Positions 25,413 through 32,833 of a stretch of 47,960 nt of DNA are shown here, one piece after another; position 1 is the stretch's first letter, and each line of letters opens with the position of its first letter. The stretch comes from an uncultured Bacteroidales bacterium (GTDB lineage Bacteria > Bacteroidota > Bacteroidia > Bacteroidales > P3): assembly GCA_937876865.1 (NCBI GenBank), contig CALEFF010000081.1:1-47960 (forward strand), read 5' to 3'. The notes beneath the pieces were generated by a model. The model saw nothing but the letters and a program-made list of their open reading frames with translations. It was not told the DNA's origin and searched no databases. A program made the position numbers and the translations under genes.

Positions 25413-25447
25413 AAAAAAAAGTGCAACAATACGTTGCACTTTTTTTT
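25413..25447 (+). terminator. Terminator after the HU gene
   Basis: A-run plus GTGCAAC (25421-25427), loop AATAC, GTTGCAC (25433-25439) and a run of eight T: a 15-bp stem when the A/T ends are counted. Confidence 0.85.
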
Positions 25448-25460
25448 GTTTTACAAATAT

Positions 25461-25492
25461 TTTGTATATAACAAAGAAAATAACTATTTTTG
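25461..25492 (+). promoter_or_regulatory. Promoter of the RloA/RloB-like pair
   Basis: TTTG (25461-25464), 20-base spacer, TATTTTTG (25485-25492), 22 bases before the start codon at 25515. This placement rules out the longer upstream start at 25434. Confidence 0.65.
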
Positions 25493-25514
25493 CAAAAAAA
25501 TTACAAAAAAGGCT

Positions 25515-26828
25515 ATGTTATTAGAATTTAGAGTAACGAACTATAGGTCTATTGGAGAAGAACAGATATTAAGTTTAGTACCCAGTAATAGACAAAGAGA
25601 GTATAATAATAATATTATATCTATATCGGAGGATAAATATTCTTCTTTGAATGCTATCGCAATATATGGTGCAAATGGTAGTGGGAAGTCTAATTTATTG
25701 AAGGCTTTAAAAGACATGTACGATATTATATTAAATTCTGTAAGAAAATCTTCAATCTCTAAACTTCGATACGACCCTTTTCTTCTAAGAGAAGGTTTTC
25801 ACAAAACTGACACTTCTTTTGAAATAGTATTTATTACCAACAATTCACGTTATAGGTATGGTTTTTCATACAATCAAGACAAAATAAGTAGAGAATGGCT
25901 ATTTAGAAAGATTACAGGACGTGAGACTAAACTTTTTGAGAGGGTTGATGATGTGATTGATGTGGGTTCGGGGATTAAATCTTCAGCAAAAATTATAGAT
26001 TTAGCGATAAATACCACACGCGATAACACACTCTTCCTTTCTGTGTGTGATATGTTAAATATAGAGGAGGCTAAAACTATTTTAAAATGGTTATCAAAAC
26101 TTAATATTATCGATGGACAACAAAGTCGTAGATATAAAAATCAGACAACGGATTTACTTTCAAATCAAAATTATGCTGATAAAATCAAGAATTATATTAA
26201 GTCTATATGTTTGAATATTCAGGATATAGAAGTAAAACAACATGATACCAGTCTTATGCTAATGTCCAATAAAATACCATATTATCAATGGACAACAAAG
26301 GTATTGGCTCATCATACTATATATGACAGTAATGCAAATCCAACAAACAGAACTCAGAAATGGGATTGGGATGAAAGAGAGTCTTCTGGTTCGCAAAAAG
26401 CACTGCATTTGAGTGGTCCAATTCTAAAAACTCTTATCAATGGAGATATTTTGGTTATAGATGAAATTGAAGCATTCCTCCACCCTATTATGACCCTTAA
26501 TACTATTGAAATTTTTACAAATCCAGAAACTAATCCCAAAAAGGCTCAGATTATCTTTGCTACACACGATACCAATCTTTTAAGTTATGCAAAGTTACGC
26601 CGCGATCAAATTTATTTTACTGAAAAGAATAAATGGGAAAGTACTGAATTATTCTCGCTTTCTGATTTTAAATACTATGGTGAAAAAAATGGTAAAACAA
26701 TATCAGAATCTGAACGTCCTGATGTAAATATAGAAAAGAGATACATAGAAGGTAGATATGGTGCTATTCCTATACTTGGGGATTTTAATCAATATATCAA
26801 AAGCATATGGCAAGAAGAGGAAAATTAA
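25515..26828 (+). CDS. AAA ATPase, RloA/AbiLi-like (defence)
   Basis: 437 residues from the ATG at 25515. It is an ABC/SMC-like ATPase of the RecF/OLD class: N-terminal LEFRVTNYRSIGEEQ, Walker A YGANGSGKSN at about 51-60, a signature-like SSGSQKALHLSGPIL near 295, Walker B ILVIDEIEAFLHP near 320, and the H-loop IIFATHDTNLL. Such ATPases paired with an RloB protein are found in AbiL-like abortive-infection systems and as extra genes in type I RM loci. It overlaps rloB by 22 bases, so the pair is coupled. Antiphage action is inferred from the pair and the island. Confidence 0.85.
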   Translation: MLLEFRVTNYRSIGEEQILSLVPSNRQREYNNNIISISEDKYSSLNAIAIYGANGSGKSNLLKALKDMYDIILNSVRKSSISKLRYDPFLLREGFHKTDTSFEIVFITNNSRYRYGFSYNQDKISREWLFRKITGRETKLFERVDDVIDVGSGIKSSAKIIDLAINTTRDNTLFLSVCDMLNIEEAKTILKWLSKLNIIDGQQSRRYKNQTTDLLSNQNYADKIKNYIKSICLNIQDIEVKQHDTSLMLMSNKIPYYQWTTKVLAHHTIYDSNANPTNRTQKWDWDERESSGSQKALHLSGPILKTLINGDILVIDEIEAFLHPIMTLNTIEIFTNPETNPKKAQIIFATHDTNLLSYAKLRRDQIYFTEKNKWESTELFSLSDFKYYGEKNGKTISESERPDVNIEKRYIEGRYGAIPILGDFNQYIKSIWQEEEN

Positions 26829-27529
26829 ACGAAAAACAATCCAAAGATGCAATTGAACGTCCTGCAAGGGATAGAAAATACACATATCACATCTTGATTG
26901 CTTGCGAAGATGAGAATACAGAGACAGAATACTTTAAAGAATATAAAGATTTATTTGAAGCTATATGGCCAAAGGAGACTCTTTTTTTAAAACCTATTGG
27001 CACAGGTAGAAATTCACTTGGAGTTGTTCAACAAGCAATTGAGGAAAGAAGTAAACTTGAAACCAATGATAAAACTACTATTGATCAAACTTGGGCTGTA
27101 TTTGATAAAGACGATTTAGATAAGAGCGAAGGTAATATAGAGAGATTTAATGAAGCATTTGATTTGGGTAAGGAAGAAGAAGTGAAGATTGCTTATAGTA
27201 ATGAATGTTTTGAATTATGGTTGCTGTTGCATTTTGAAAAAGAGGATCCAAAAAAAGCTATTCCAAGAGCTGAAATTTATAGCAGATTAGAAAAAGCTAT
27301 TCAAAAACATCAACCAGAATTTGTGTATGAGCACGGAAACAGCAATGTAGTTAAACTTGTTTCTAAGTACGGAAATAAAGAAAATGCCTTACAAAGAGCC
27401 GAAGAATTGTTTAATTATCACAAGCAAGAAGAACATCAAGCAATTGAATCTAACCCAAATACTTTGGTTTATAATTTAGTAAGAGAATTAGATAGTTGGC
27501 TTAAATACTATAGCTATGAAAAAGAATAA
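26807..27529 (+). CDS. RloB family protein (AbiLii-like, probable effector)
   Basis: 240 residues. Recognisable RloB features: basic N-terminus, YTYHILIACEDENTETEYFKEY (early strand with conserved Glu), the WAVFDKDD acid cluster near residue 105, and YSNECFELWLLLHFE near 140. The acid clusters resemble a Toprim-like metal site, so nuclease activity is plausible but not shown. It works with the ATPase upstream. Followed by an unusually long perfect hairpin at 27554-27605. Confidence 0.85.
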   Translation: MARRGKLNEKQSKDAIERPARDRKYTYHILIACEDENTETEYFKEYKDLFEAIWPKETLFLKPIGTGRNSLGVVQQAIEERSKLETNDKTTIDQTWAVFDKDDLDKSEGNIERFNEAFDLGKEEEVKIAYSNECFELWLLLHFEKEDPKKAIPRAEIYSRLEKAIQKHQPEFVYEHGNSNVVKLVSKYGNKENALQRAEELFNYHKQEEHQAIESNPNTLVYNLVRELDSWLKYYSYEKE

Positions 27530-27553
27530 TATTATTGTATATTTAGGATAAAT

Positions 27554-27605
27554 TGTCATCACAAAATAAAGGAGGGCGTTAACCCTCCTTTATTTTGTGA
27601 TGACA
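27554..27605. terminator. Long perfect hairpin terminator after the RloAB-like pair
   Basis: Perfect 23-bp inverted repeat (27554-27576 with 27583-27605) and loop CGTTAA. The core, AAAGGAGGG/CCCTCCTTT, is the same as in the terminators at 28254, 31101 and, degenerate, 30475. No long T-run follows, so the stem itself or bidirectional action may matter. Confidence 0.75.
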
Positions 27606-27661
27606 TGGTAGATATTATTATTTAACATTTATACCAAAAATAAAAAAAACGTGTTTTTATT

Positions 27662-27691
27662 TTTGTATAACAAGAAAAGGGTTTATATTTG
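27662..27691 (+). promoter_or_regulatory. Promoter of lipoprotein gene 1
   Basis: TTTG (27662-27665) and TATATTTG (27684-27691) with an 18-base spacer. From the -7 region to the early codons the sequence is identical to that before lipoprotein gene 2. Confidence 0.55.
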
Positions 27692-27721
27692 CAAAATATT
27701 AACAATTAAATAGTATTATTT

Positions 27722-28249
27722 ATGAAACGAAATTTAAGTAAATTCCTGCCGTTAGGAATAATTGCTATCGTAGTTATGTTCTCCTTGACTTCATGCAATG
27801 ATCTTGAAGTTGTTTATCCTTCTCATATTATAAAAAATAATTCAAGTAAAGAAATATTTTTGCATTATTTTCATAGTGATCGATTTGATAGTATTAATCA
27901 CACTTATTATCTTATAGATACCATTGTACTTCTTAAACCTCAAGAAATGCACCAAATTGATGCTTCAGGATGGGAGCGTTGGCCTGATTCTGATGGGTGG
28001 CTTGAACGAGATTTTTTTAATGTATTAGATAGCTATATAAGGACAGATACTTTGATAGTTAGAGGTAGTGAAAATGAAGCTGATGTTTTAAGAGTTTGGG
28101 TAAAGGATTTTGAAGAAAATTCTCCAGCTAAGGAATTATATCGTATGAGTGATTGGAAGTTTGTAAAGAATATTGGTGTTACTTGGTATGGTGAACCTAA
28201 CGATGCTTATATTTTTGAAATAGAAGATAGTGATTTTATTTCTGAATAA
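27722..28249 (+). CDS. Lipoprotein 1, paralogue of the 30570-31100 protein
   Basis: 175 residues. The N-terminus has a basic start (MKRNLSK), a hydrophobic stretch and a lipobox ending SLTSC, so Cys25 should be lipidated; acidic residues follow soon after (CNDLE), as in surface-export signals of Bacteroidota lipoproteins. The mature part is probably beta-rich (SHIIKNNSSKEIFLHYF, TDTLIVRGSENEADVLRVWVKDFEENS) and ends YIFEIEDSDFISE. No family recognised. The copy at 30570 shares signal peptide and C-terminus almost exactly but has a diverged centre. It stands as a single gene between two related terminators. Confidence 0.75.
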   Translation: MKRNLSKFLPLGIIAIVVMFSLTSCNDLEVVYPSHIIKNNSSKEIFLHYFHSDRFDSINHTYYLIDTIVLLKPQEMHQIDASGWERWPDSDGWLERDFFNVLDSYIRTDTLIVRGSENEADVLRVWVKDFEENSPAKELYRMSDWKFVKNIGVTWYGEPNDAYIFEIEDSDFISE

Positions 28250-28253
28250 AAAC

Positions 28254-28289
28254 AATAAAGGAGGGTTAACGCCCTCCTTTATTTTTTTT
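28254..28289 (+). terminator. Terminator after lipoprotein gene 1
   Basis: AATAAAGGAGGG (28254-28265), loop TTAACG, CCCTCCTTTATT (28272-28283), then a T-run. The loop is the reverse complement of that at 27577-27582. Confidence 0.85.
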
Positions 28290-28309
28290 ATTCAACTATT
28301 ATTTATATT

Positions 28310-28339
28310 TTTGTAGTTTAATAATCAAAAGTATATTTG
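28310..28339 (+). promoter_or_regulatory. Promoter of the Septu-like pair
   Basis: TTTG (28310-28313), 18-base spacer, TATATTTG (28332-28339), 14 bases before the start codon at 28354, so the leader is very short. Confidence 0.55.
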
Positions 28340-28353
28340 TAAAAAAATCAAGT

Positions 28354-29664
28354 ATGTATATTAAGAATATAAAACTTACAAACTATCGTAATTACGAAAA
28401 TATTAATTTAGAATTTGGTAAAATGACCACGATTTTGATTGGTAAGAATGGAATGGGTAAAACAAATCTTATTACTGCTCTTAAACAATCATTAAGTTTT
28501 ATTTTTACAAAAAGCAAAAGGATTAGTCAGAGTAATTTTATTGCAAATACTATTCAAGGTGGGGTACAGAAGTTCAAAACAACTGATGCTACAAGAAAGT
28601 TTAATGAAGATGGTACTCAATCAAAAGAGGGGTCATTCCCTATTGATATTGAAACTACAATAGTGTTAGATGATAAAAAAACGTTAAATGTAGTGTTTCG
28701 TAAAGAAAATATGTACGGAATGAAAGAGCTTTATGCAAAAGAAGCTATTTGTTTTTGGGAACATTATGATACTCTTCAAAACTTACCTATTCTTGCTTTT
28801 TATTCGGATTCTTTTCCTCATGAGAAGATGAGTATGGGACAAAAAATTCAAGATTTATTAAAGTCTGAATTTGGAATTGCTCAGTCTGCTGGTTATTATA
28901 ATTGGAATGATCCTCGTGATTGTGGATTGGTTTGGCAGTGGTATTTTGTTATGCAATGGAAGAATGATAAATATGGTCATTCAAAAAACAACGAAAAGGC
29001 TTATCTTGATGCAGTTGGAGAGTGTATAAAGAAATTTGCGGAGCCATTAAAAGATTCTGTAAAAAATGAGAGTTTTGAAATAACGGAAATGTCTGTTGTA
29101 TCAAGAGGAAACAAAGATGTAATTGTTTTTAGATTTAAAAATGGTGTTGAATCGGATTTTGAATCGCTTCCAGCAGGTTATAGACGTGTGCTTTCAATTG
29201 TATTTGATTTGGCTAATAGATCATTCTTATTGAATAATAATTGTACTTCCGATGGAGTGTGTTTTATAGATGAAATAGATCTTCATTTACATCCTTCATT
29301 AGCACAAGAAATGCTTGATCGCCTAAGATATACTTTCCCTAATATTCAGTTTATTGTTTCAACTCACTCGCCTGTCGTTTTGTCTAATTTTAAACAAGAT
29401 GAAAATAACATAGTATATGGGTTGGTAAGAGAAAATAGATTGACTAAATGTAATAAAATGCCTAATTCATATGGCTTAGATTATAATAGTTTGCTTGAAA
29501 ATCAAATGGAATCGCCTGTAAGAAATTCTTTATTAAGTGAACTTGTTAATGCATATAATTATTGGAAAGGTGTTGGAGATGTGGTGCGTATGGATAAGGT
29601 CATAAATTTAATTATTGATAAGGTTGGAGAAGAAAGTGAATTGGTGAAAAATCTTCTCAAATAG
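28354..29664 (+). CDS. Septu-like ATPase (PtuA type)
   Basis: 436 residues. RecF/SMC-like ATPase: IKNIKLTNYRNYENINLEF, Walker A GKNGMGKTNL (about 30-39), a signature-like region LPAGYRRVLSIVFDLANRS near 271-289, Walker B VCFIDEIDLHLHPSLA near 303-318, and the H-loop FIVSTHSPVVLSN. An ATPase of this form followed 5 bases later by an HNH protein is the arrangement of the Septu antiphage system (PtuA with PtuB). In that system the ATPase is thought to control the nuclease. It has its own promoter and lies between two lipoprotein paralogues. Confidence 0.82.
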   Translation: MYIKNIKLTNYRNYENINLEFGKMTTILIGKNGMGKTNLITALKQSLSFIFTKSKRISQSNFIANTIQGGVQKFKTTDATRKFNEDGTQSKEGSFPIDIETTIVLDDKKTLNVVFRKENMYGMKELYAKEAICFWEHYDTLQNLPILAFYSDSFPHEKMSMGQKIQDLLKSEFGIAQSAGYYNWNDPRDCGLVWQWYFVMQWKNDKYGHSKNNEKAYLDAVGECIKKFAEPLKDSVKNESFEITEMSVVSRGNKDVIVFRFKNGVESDFESLPAGYRRVLSIVFDLANRSFLLNNNCTSDGVCFIDEIDLHLHPSLAQEMLDRLRYTFPNIQFIVSTHSPVVLSNFKQDENNIVYGLVRENRLTKCNKMPNSYGLDYNSLLENQMESPVRNSLLSELVNAYNYWKGVGDVVRMDKVINLIIDKVGEESELVKNLLK

Positions 29665-29669
29665 GTATT

Positions 29670-30458
29670 ATGGAATACATAGATAAGAACAAAAATCGTG
29701 AAGCTGCTCATAAACTAATCAAAGGTTTTCTTAAAGAATGTTTTAAAGAAGAGAAAAGTTGCTTAAATGATTTATATAGTATTTTTAATGGCGAAAACAA
29801 GAAGGAATTAAAAGAAATATTACTTAAAGATACTGATAATCATTGTTGTTATTGTATGCGTAATTTACAAGGCTCAACGCTTGAACATGTAATTACGCAG
29901 AAGGTAAATAATCAAGAAGATTTTTCTAAATATTTTGAAATTGAAAGTGAACTCGATAAGCAAAATATTATTCTTGAAACTGAATTTCTTAACAATCCAA
30001 AAGATGTACCTCCATTCCCTCATACAGTAGCATACGAAAATCTTATTCCATCTTGTCTTGGCACATTTGCATCTGGAACTTCTAAGTCTTGTAATAATCA
30101 TCGTGGTGATAGGTTTATTCAACCGCTTATTTTTAGAAAAGATATACATAATGAAATAAAGTACAAAAAAGACGGTTCTGTTGAATGGATAAAGGAAGAA
30201 GCAGATATTCCAACTATCATATCATTAGGCTTAAATTGTCTTGAACTAAAAGCAATAAGACGTATTTGGTATTACCTTTCAAGTAATAATATAAGTTGCG
30301 ATGAAAGTAATAAAGATGTGGTAATATATGATATTATAACGGAATTAGAGAATGAAGATGAGATGTTAAATATGTTAATGAATTTTAAAAAGGTAGAATA
30401 TTGGAGACTTTTAAGTCAATACACCTATTTTAATAACGTAGAAATATTTGAGAAATAG
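29670..30458 (+). CDS. Septu-like HNH endonuclease (PtuB type)
   Basis: 262 residues. HNH nuclease with a zinc site: CCYC (Cys59 and Cys62), STLEHVITQ with the active His73, and later ENLIPSC then SKSCNNHRGDRF, giving the second half of the zinc finger and the N-H part. This matches HNH proteins of the TIGR02646/PtuB kind that accompany Septu ATPases and some retrons. The predicted activity is cleavage of DNA on infection. Five bases separate it from the ATPase gene. No reverse transcriptase is present, so a retron is unlikely. Confidence 0.82.
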   Translation: MEYIDKNKNREAAHKLIKGFLKECFKEEKSCLNDLYSIFNGENKKELKEILLKDTDNHCCYCMRNLQGSTLEHVITQKVNNQEDFSKYFEIESELDKQNIILETEFLNNPKDVPPFPHTVAYENLIPSCLGTFASGTSKSCNNHRGDRFIQPLIFRKDIHNEIKYKKDGSVEWIKEEADIPTIISLGLNCLELKAIRRIWYYLSSNNISCDESNKDVVIYDIITELENEDEMLNMLMNFKKVEYWRLLSQYTYFNNVEIFEK

Positions 30459-30474
30459 TTACTTTTAGTAAAAA

Positions 30475-30509
30475 ACAAAGGAGGGTTAAAGCTTTCTTTT
30501 GTTTTTTTT
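30475..30509 (+). terminator. Degenerate copy of the GGAGGG terminator after the Septu-like pair
   Basis: ACAAAGGAGGG (30475-30485) pairs with CTTTCTTTTGT (30492-30502) only if three G-U wobbles are allowed, followed by a T-run. The left arm and loop (GGAGGGTTAA) are the same as in the intact copies, while the right arm has diverged. Confidence 0.65.
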
Positions 30510-30511
30510 AT

Positions 30512-30539
30512 TTTGTGTGATAAAAAAAGTTTATATTTG
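30512..30539 (+). promoter_or_regulatory. Promoter of lipoprotein gene 2
   Basis: TATATTTG (30532-30539) with TTTG 16 bases upstream (30512-30515). The -7 element and leader match those of lipoprotein gene 1. Confidence 0.5.
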
Positions 30540-30569
30540 CAAAATATTAACAATTAAATAGTATTATTT

Positions 30570-31100
30570 ATGAAACGAAATTTAAGTAAATTCTTGTCGT
30601 TAGGAGTAATTGCTATCGTAGTTATGTTATTTTTCTCATCATGTGATCCTTTTGAAGACATGATTCCTACTTTAATCATAAAAAATAATTCAAATCAAGA
30701 AATAGTTTTGCAATATGTTTCAAGAGGAGATTATTATAGTCAATATCCAGATGCAACTCTGTTAAATTCTACTACAATTAATCTTAAACCACAAGAAACG
30801 TTTTGCTTAGAAGAAGGAATATTTTTAGAAGGACCGGATAAGGGCGTGTTTTTGCAAGAAGATTTTGATAATCTGATAACTCAACTAATAATGCAAGATA
30901 CTTTGGTTGTAAAGAAAAATAGTGAACAAGAAGAAATTCTTAGAATTTGGACAAGGAATTTTAATACTTCTTCAACAGATAAGGAATTTTTTCGTTTGAG
31001 TGATTGGAAATTTAAAAGTGAATCTGGATATGTTACTGAACATCGAAGGAATGATCTTTATCTTTTTGAAATAGAAGATAGTGATTTTATTTCTGAATAA
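30570..31100 (+). CDS. Lipoprotein 2, paralogue of the 27722-28249 protein
   Basis: 176 residues. Signal peptide MKRNLSKFLSLGVIAIVVMLFFSSC with lipobox cysteine, followed by acidic residues (CDPFED). The central part differs strongly from lipoprotein 1 (QYVSRGDYYSQYPDATLL, QEETFCLEEGIF type region), while PTLIIKNNSNQEI, the EEILRIWTRNF region, RLSDWKF and the final FEIEDSDFISE are shared. The conserved ends with a diverged middle suggest a fast-evolving, possibly recognition-related core. It starts directly after the Septu-like pair's terminator and ends before its own. Confidence 0.75.
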   Translation: MKRNLSKFLSLGVIAIVVMLFFSSCDPFEDMIPTLIIKNNSNQEIVLQYVSRGDYYSQYPDATLLNSTTINLKPQETFCLEEGIFLEGPDKGVFLQEDFDNLITQLIMQDTLVVKKNSEQEEILRIWTRNFNTSSTDKEFFRLSDWKFKSESGYVTEHRRNDLYLFEIEDSDFISE

Positions 31101-31140
31101 AAACAATAAAGGAGGGTTAACGCCCTCCTTTATTGTTTTT
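31101..31140. terminator. Terminator between lipoprotein gene 2 and the PNGase F-like gene
   Basis: A 16-bp stem (31101-31116 with 31123-31138), loop TTAACG, T-rich on the plus side and A-rich start on the other, so it can serve both convergent genes. Core identical to 28254-28283. Confidence 0.85.
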
Positions 31141-31144
31141 AAGG

Positions 31145-32833
31145 TTATTCACCTATTAGTACGCCTGATACGCTCCAAGAGCTAAAACTTCCTCCTTCGG
31201 ATTGGCCTTGTGGAATTGCTATCTTTATGGTGTGTATGCCGGGAGTTAGGTTGTCAAGATAAATATATGTAGGTTGTGTGGCTGTTCCTGGACACCAGCC
31301 TGAACGTGATAGGTCGGAAGAGGATAGTCCATTCCAAAAATTGCCTGAAACTGGATTCCATTCACGATAGCGTCCACAATCTTCTCTCCATGGTGTGTAT
31401 TGATATACTATTGTGTCGTCTATGATTATGTTGTTGGGTTTTGGGTTGAATTCATCGCCACCTCCCCAACCTCCATGGCCTGTTGTGATGTAGCGAAGAC
31501 GGAGTTGTTTTATGCCTTCGGGAATTTCAAAGGCTACGCTAAGGGTATCGGTGTCGAAGAAGTGCGGATAGTTTTGTCCTGCCATTTCCATTACGTTGCA
31601 AGTGTTGAATAGTGGTAGTATCCATTGTTTTTTGTTTGAGGATTGGTTTATATAGTCGCCCGGATAGGCTTTTATATCGAGTGTTAGCAGGTGTCCGCCT
31701 CCATCATAATTGCCTATGAATGCTCCTATTAGGACTTCGCCTTGTAAGTAGTTTCTAAGGTCGGTGATTTCTTGTTTGTAATAGACTTCTTCTTGCCATT
31801 CTAAACCGTCTATTTGTACTATGTCGTTGAAATGTCCTACTCCAAAGGGTGTAAAGAAGCGTATGAGTTCTACTATTGGGGTGTAGTGTGGTGTGGCTGT
31901 CATTCCTTGGTATTTACTGCCTTTTTTGCTTGTGAAGTATGGCACTGCGTCTATGCCTTTGGTCAGTGCGTCATAGAAGGTGATGCTGTCTTGTGGGATT
32001 ATGAAGATACTGCCTGTACGGTCGTAGGCATCGCCCGAGGATTGTGTTGTTAGTTCGGCAAAGATTTGGTAATGGTCGGGTAGGTTTTTTAGGTTTATTT
32101 TTTTTAGGATTAGGGTTCCTCCTGCAAAGTGTAGGGTTGTGTCAATTGGCATTGGGCCTTGGTGTTTGGTTGTGTCGCCCCAATGTATGCGTTGTTTGTT
32201 AAAGATATTGGTTGTTATGACTTTTTTGTCTTTTTCTATTTGGTCTAATTGGCGTAGGCTTACTTGGGTGGTGTTTTCTTTTGGTTGGGTTATGATTTTG
32301 GCTTTTTTGTTTAGTTTTGTGTTGGTGTGGAGTTGTGTGATTTGGCTTCCGTTTCTTATGTATTGCACCATTGTGCCTTTTAAGCCTGAGAATTGGGCAA
32401 AGGGTGTGGCGTTCATATTAAGGTCTTGGGTTATCCATATTTCTATGCTATTGGAGTTGATGGAGGTTGTGTATTTTTGACATTTGTAGCCAAGTAGGGT
32501 TTCTTCGCCTTGTAGGGTTAGTTTTTTTGTATCGGGTATTTGGGTGGAGCCTGTGTAGGTTTGTCCGTCTGTGTATTCTAATTGGCGAGTGATAGTGGAG
32601 GTTTGATAGTCTATGAATAGTGTTTCTAAGGGTAGGCCTTCTATTGGGTTGTATTCTTGTAGGTCTAAGGGTGTTTGTATGGCTATTTGGTCTTGGTTAC
32701 GATAGATTATGGTGTGGGTTGTGTCTTGTCGTTTTACGTCTTTTTGAAATGAACGGTAGGTTATTTCGTTTTTTTGGGCTATGGCTTGGCTTGCTATTAT
32801 GGCAAGTACAAGACTGAGGATTATCTTTTTCAT
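31145..32833 (-). CDS. PNGase F-like peptide N-glycosidase, secreted
   Basis: 562 residues with a signal peptide (residues 1-19, cleaved after AIA). The N-terminal 200 residues form a beta-rich extra domain (PNGaseF_N-like; TLQGEETLLGYKCQKYTT). The catalytic part matches PNGase F: GDAYDRTGSIFII carries the aspartate equivalent to the DRY region of the Elizabethkingia enzyme, GGWGGGDEFNPKPNNIII the likely catalytic glutamate, and WNGLSSSDLSRSGWCPGTA the conserved GWCPG segment. It should cut N-glycans off glycoproteins between GlcNAc and Asn, outside the cell. It overlaps the GT9 gene by 4 bases and is thus translated from the same transcript. Confidence 0.85.
   Translation of the reverse strand: MKKIILSLVLAIIASQAIAQKNEITYRSFQKDVKRQDTTHTIIYRNQDQIAIQTPLDLQEYNPIEGLPLETLFIDYQTSTITRQLEYTDGQTYTGSTQIPDTKKLTLQGEETLLGYKCQKYTTSINSNSIEIWITQDLNMNATPFAQFSGLKGTMVQYIRNGSQITQLHTNTKLNKKAKIITQPKENTTQVSLRQLDQIEKDKKVITTNIFNKQRIHWGDTTKHQGPMPIDTTLHFAGGTLILKKINLKNLPDHYQIFAELTTQSSGDAYDRTGSIFIIPQDSITFYDALTKGIDAVPYFTSKKGSKYQGMTATPHYTPIVELIRFFTPFGVGHFNDIVQIDGLEWQEEVYYKQEITDLRNYLQGEVLIGAFIGNYDGGGHLLTLDIKAYPGDYINQSSNKKQWILPLFNTCNVMEMAGQNYPHFFDTDTLSVAFEIPEGIKQLRLRYITTGHGGWGGGDEFNPKPNNIIIDDTIVYQYTPWREDCGRYREWNPVSGNFWNGLSSSDLSRSGWCPGTATQPTYIYLDNLTPGIHTIKIAIPQGQSEGGSFSSWSVSGVLIGE

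Noticed and set aside
25434..25514. Upstream start for the RloA-like ATPase
   Set aside because: It would run through the T-run of the HU terminator and the promoter at 25461-25492; the ATG at 25515 gives the normal ATPase N-terminus.
28354..30458. Retron of the Ec78 kind, which also carries PtuAB
   Set aside because: No reverse transcriptase or structured msr/msd RNA next to the ATPase/HNH pair.
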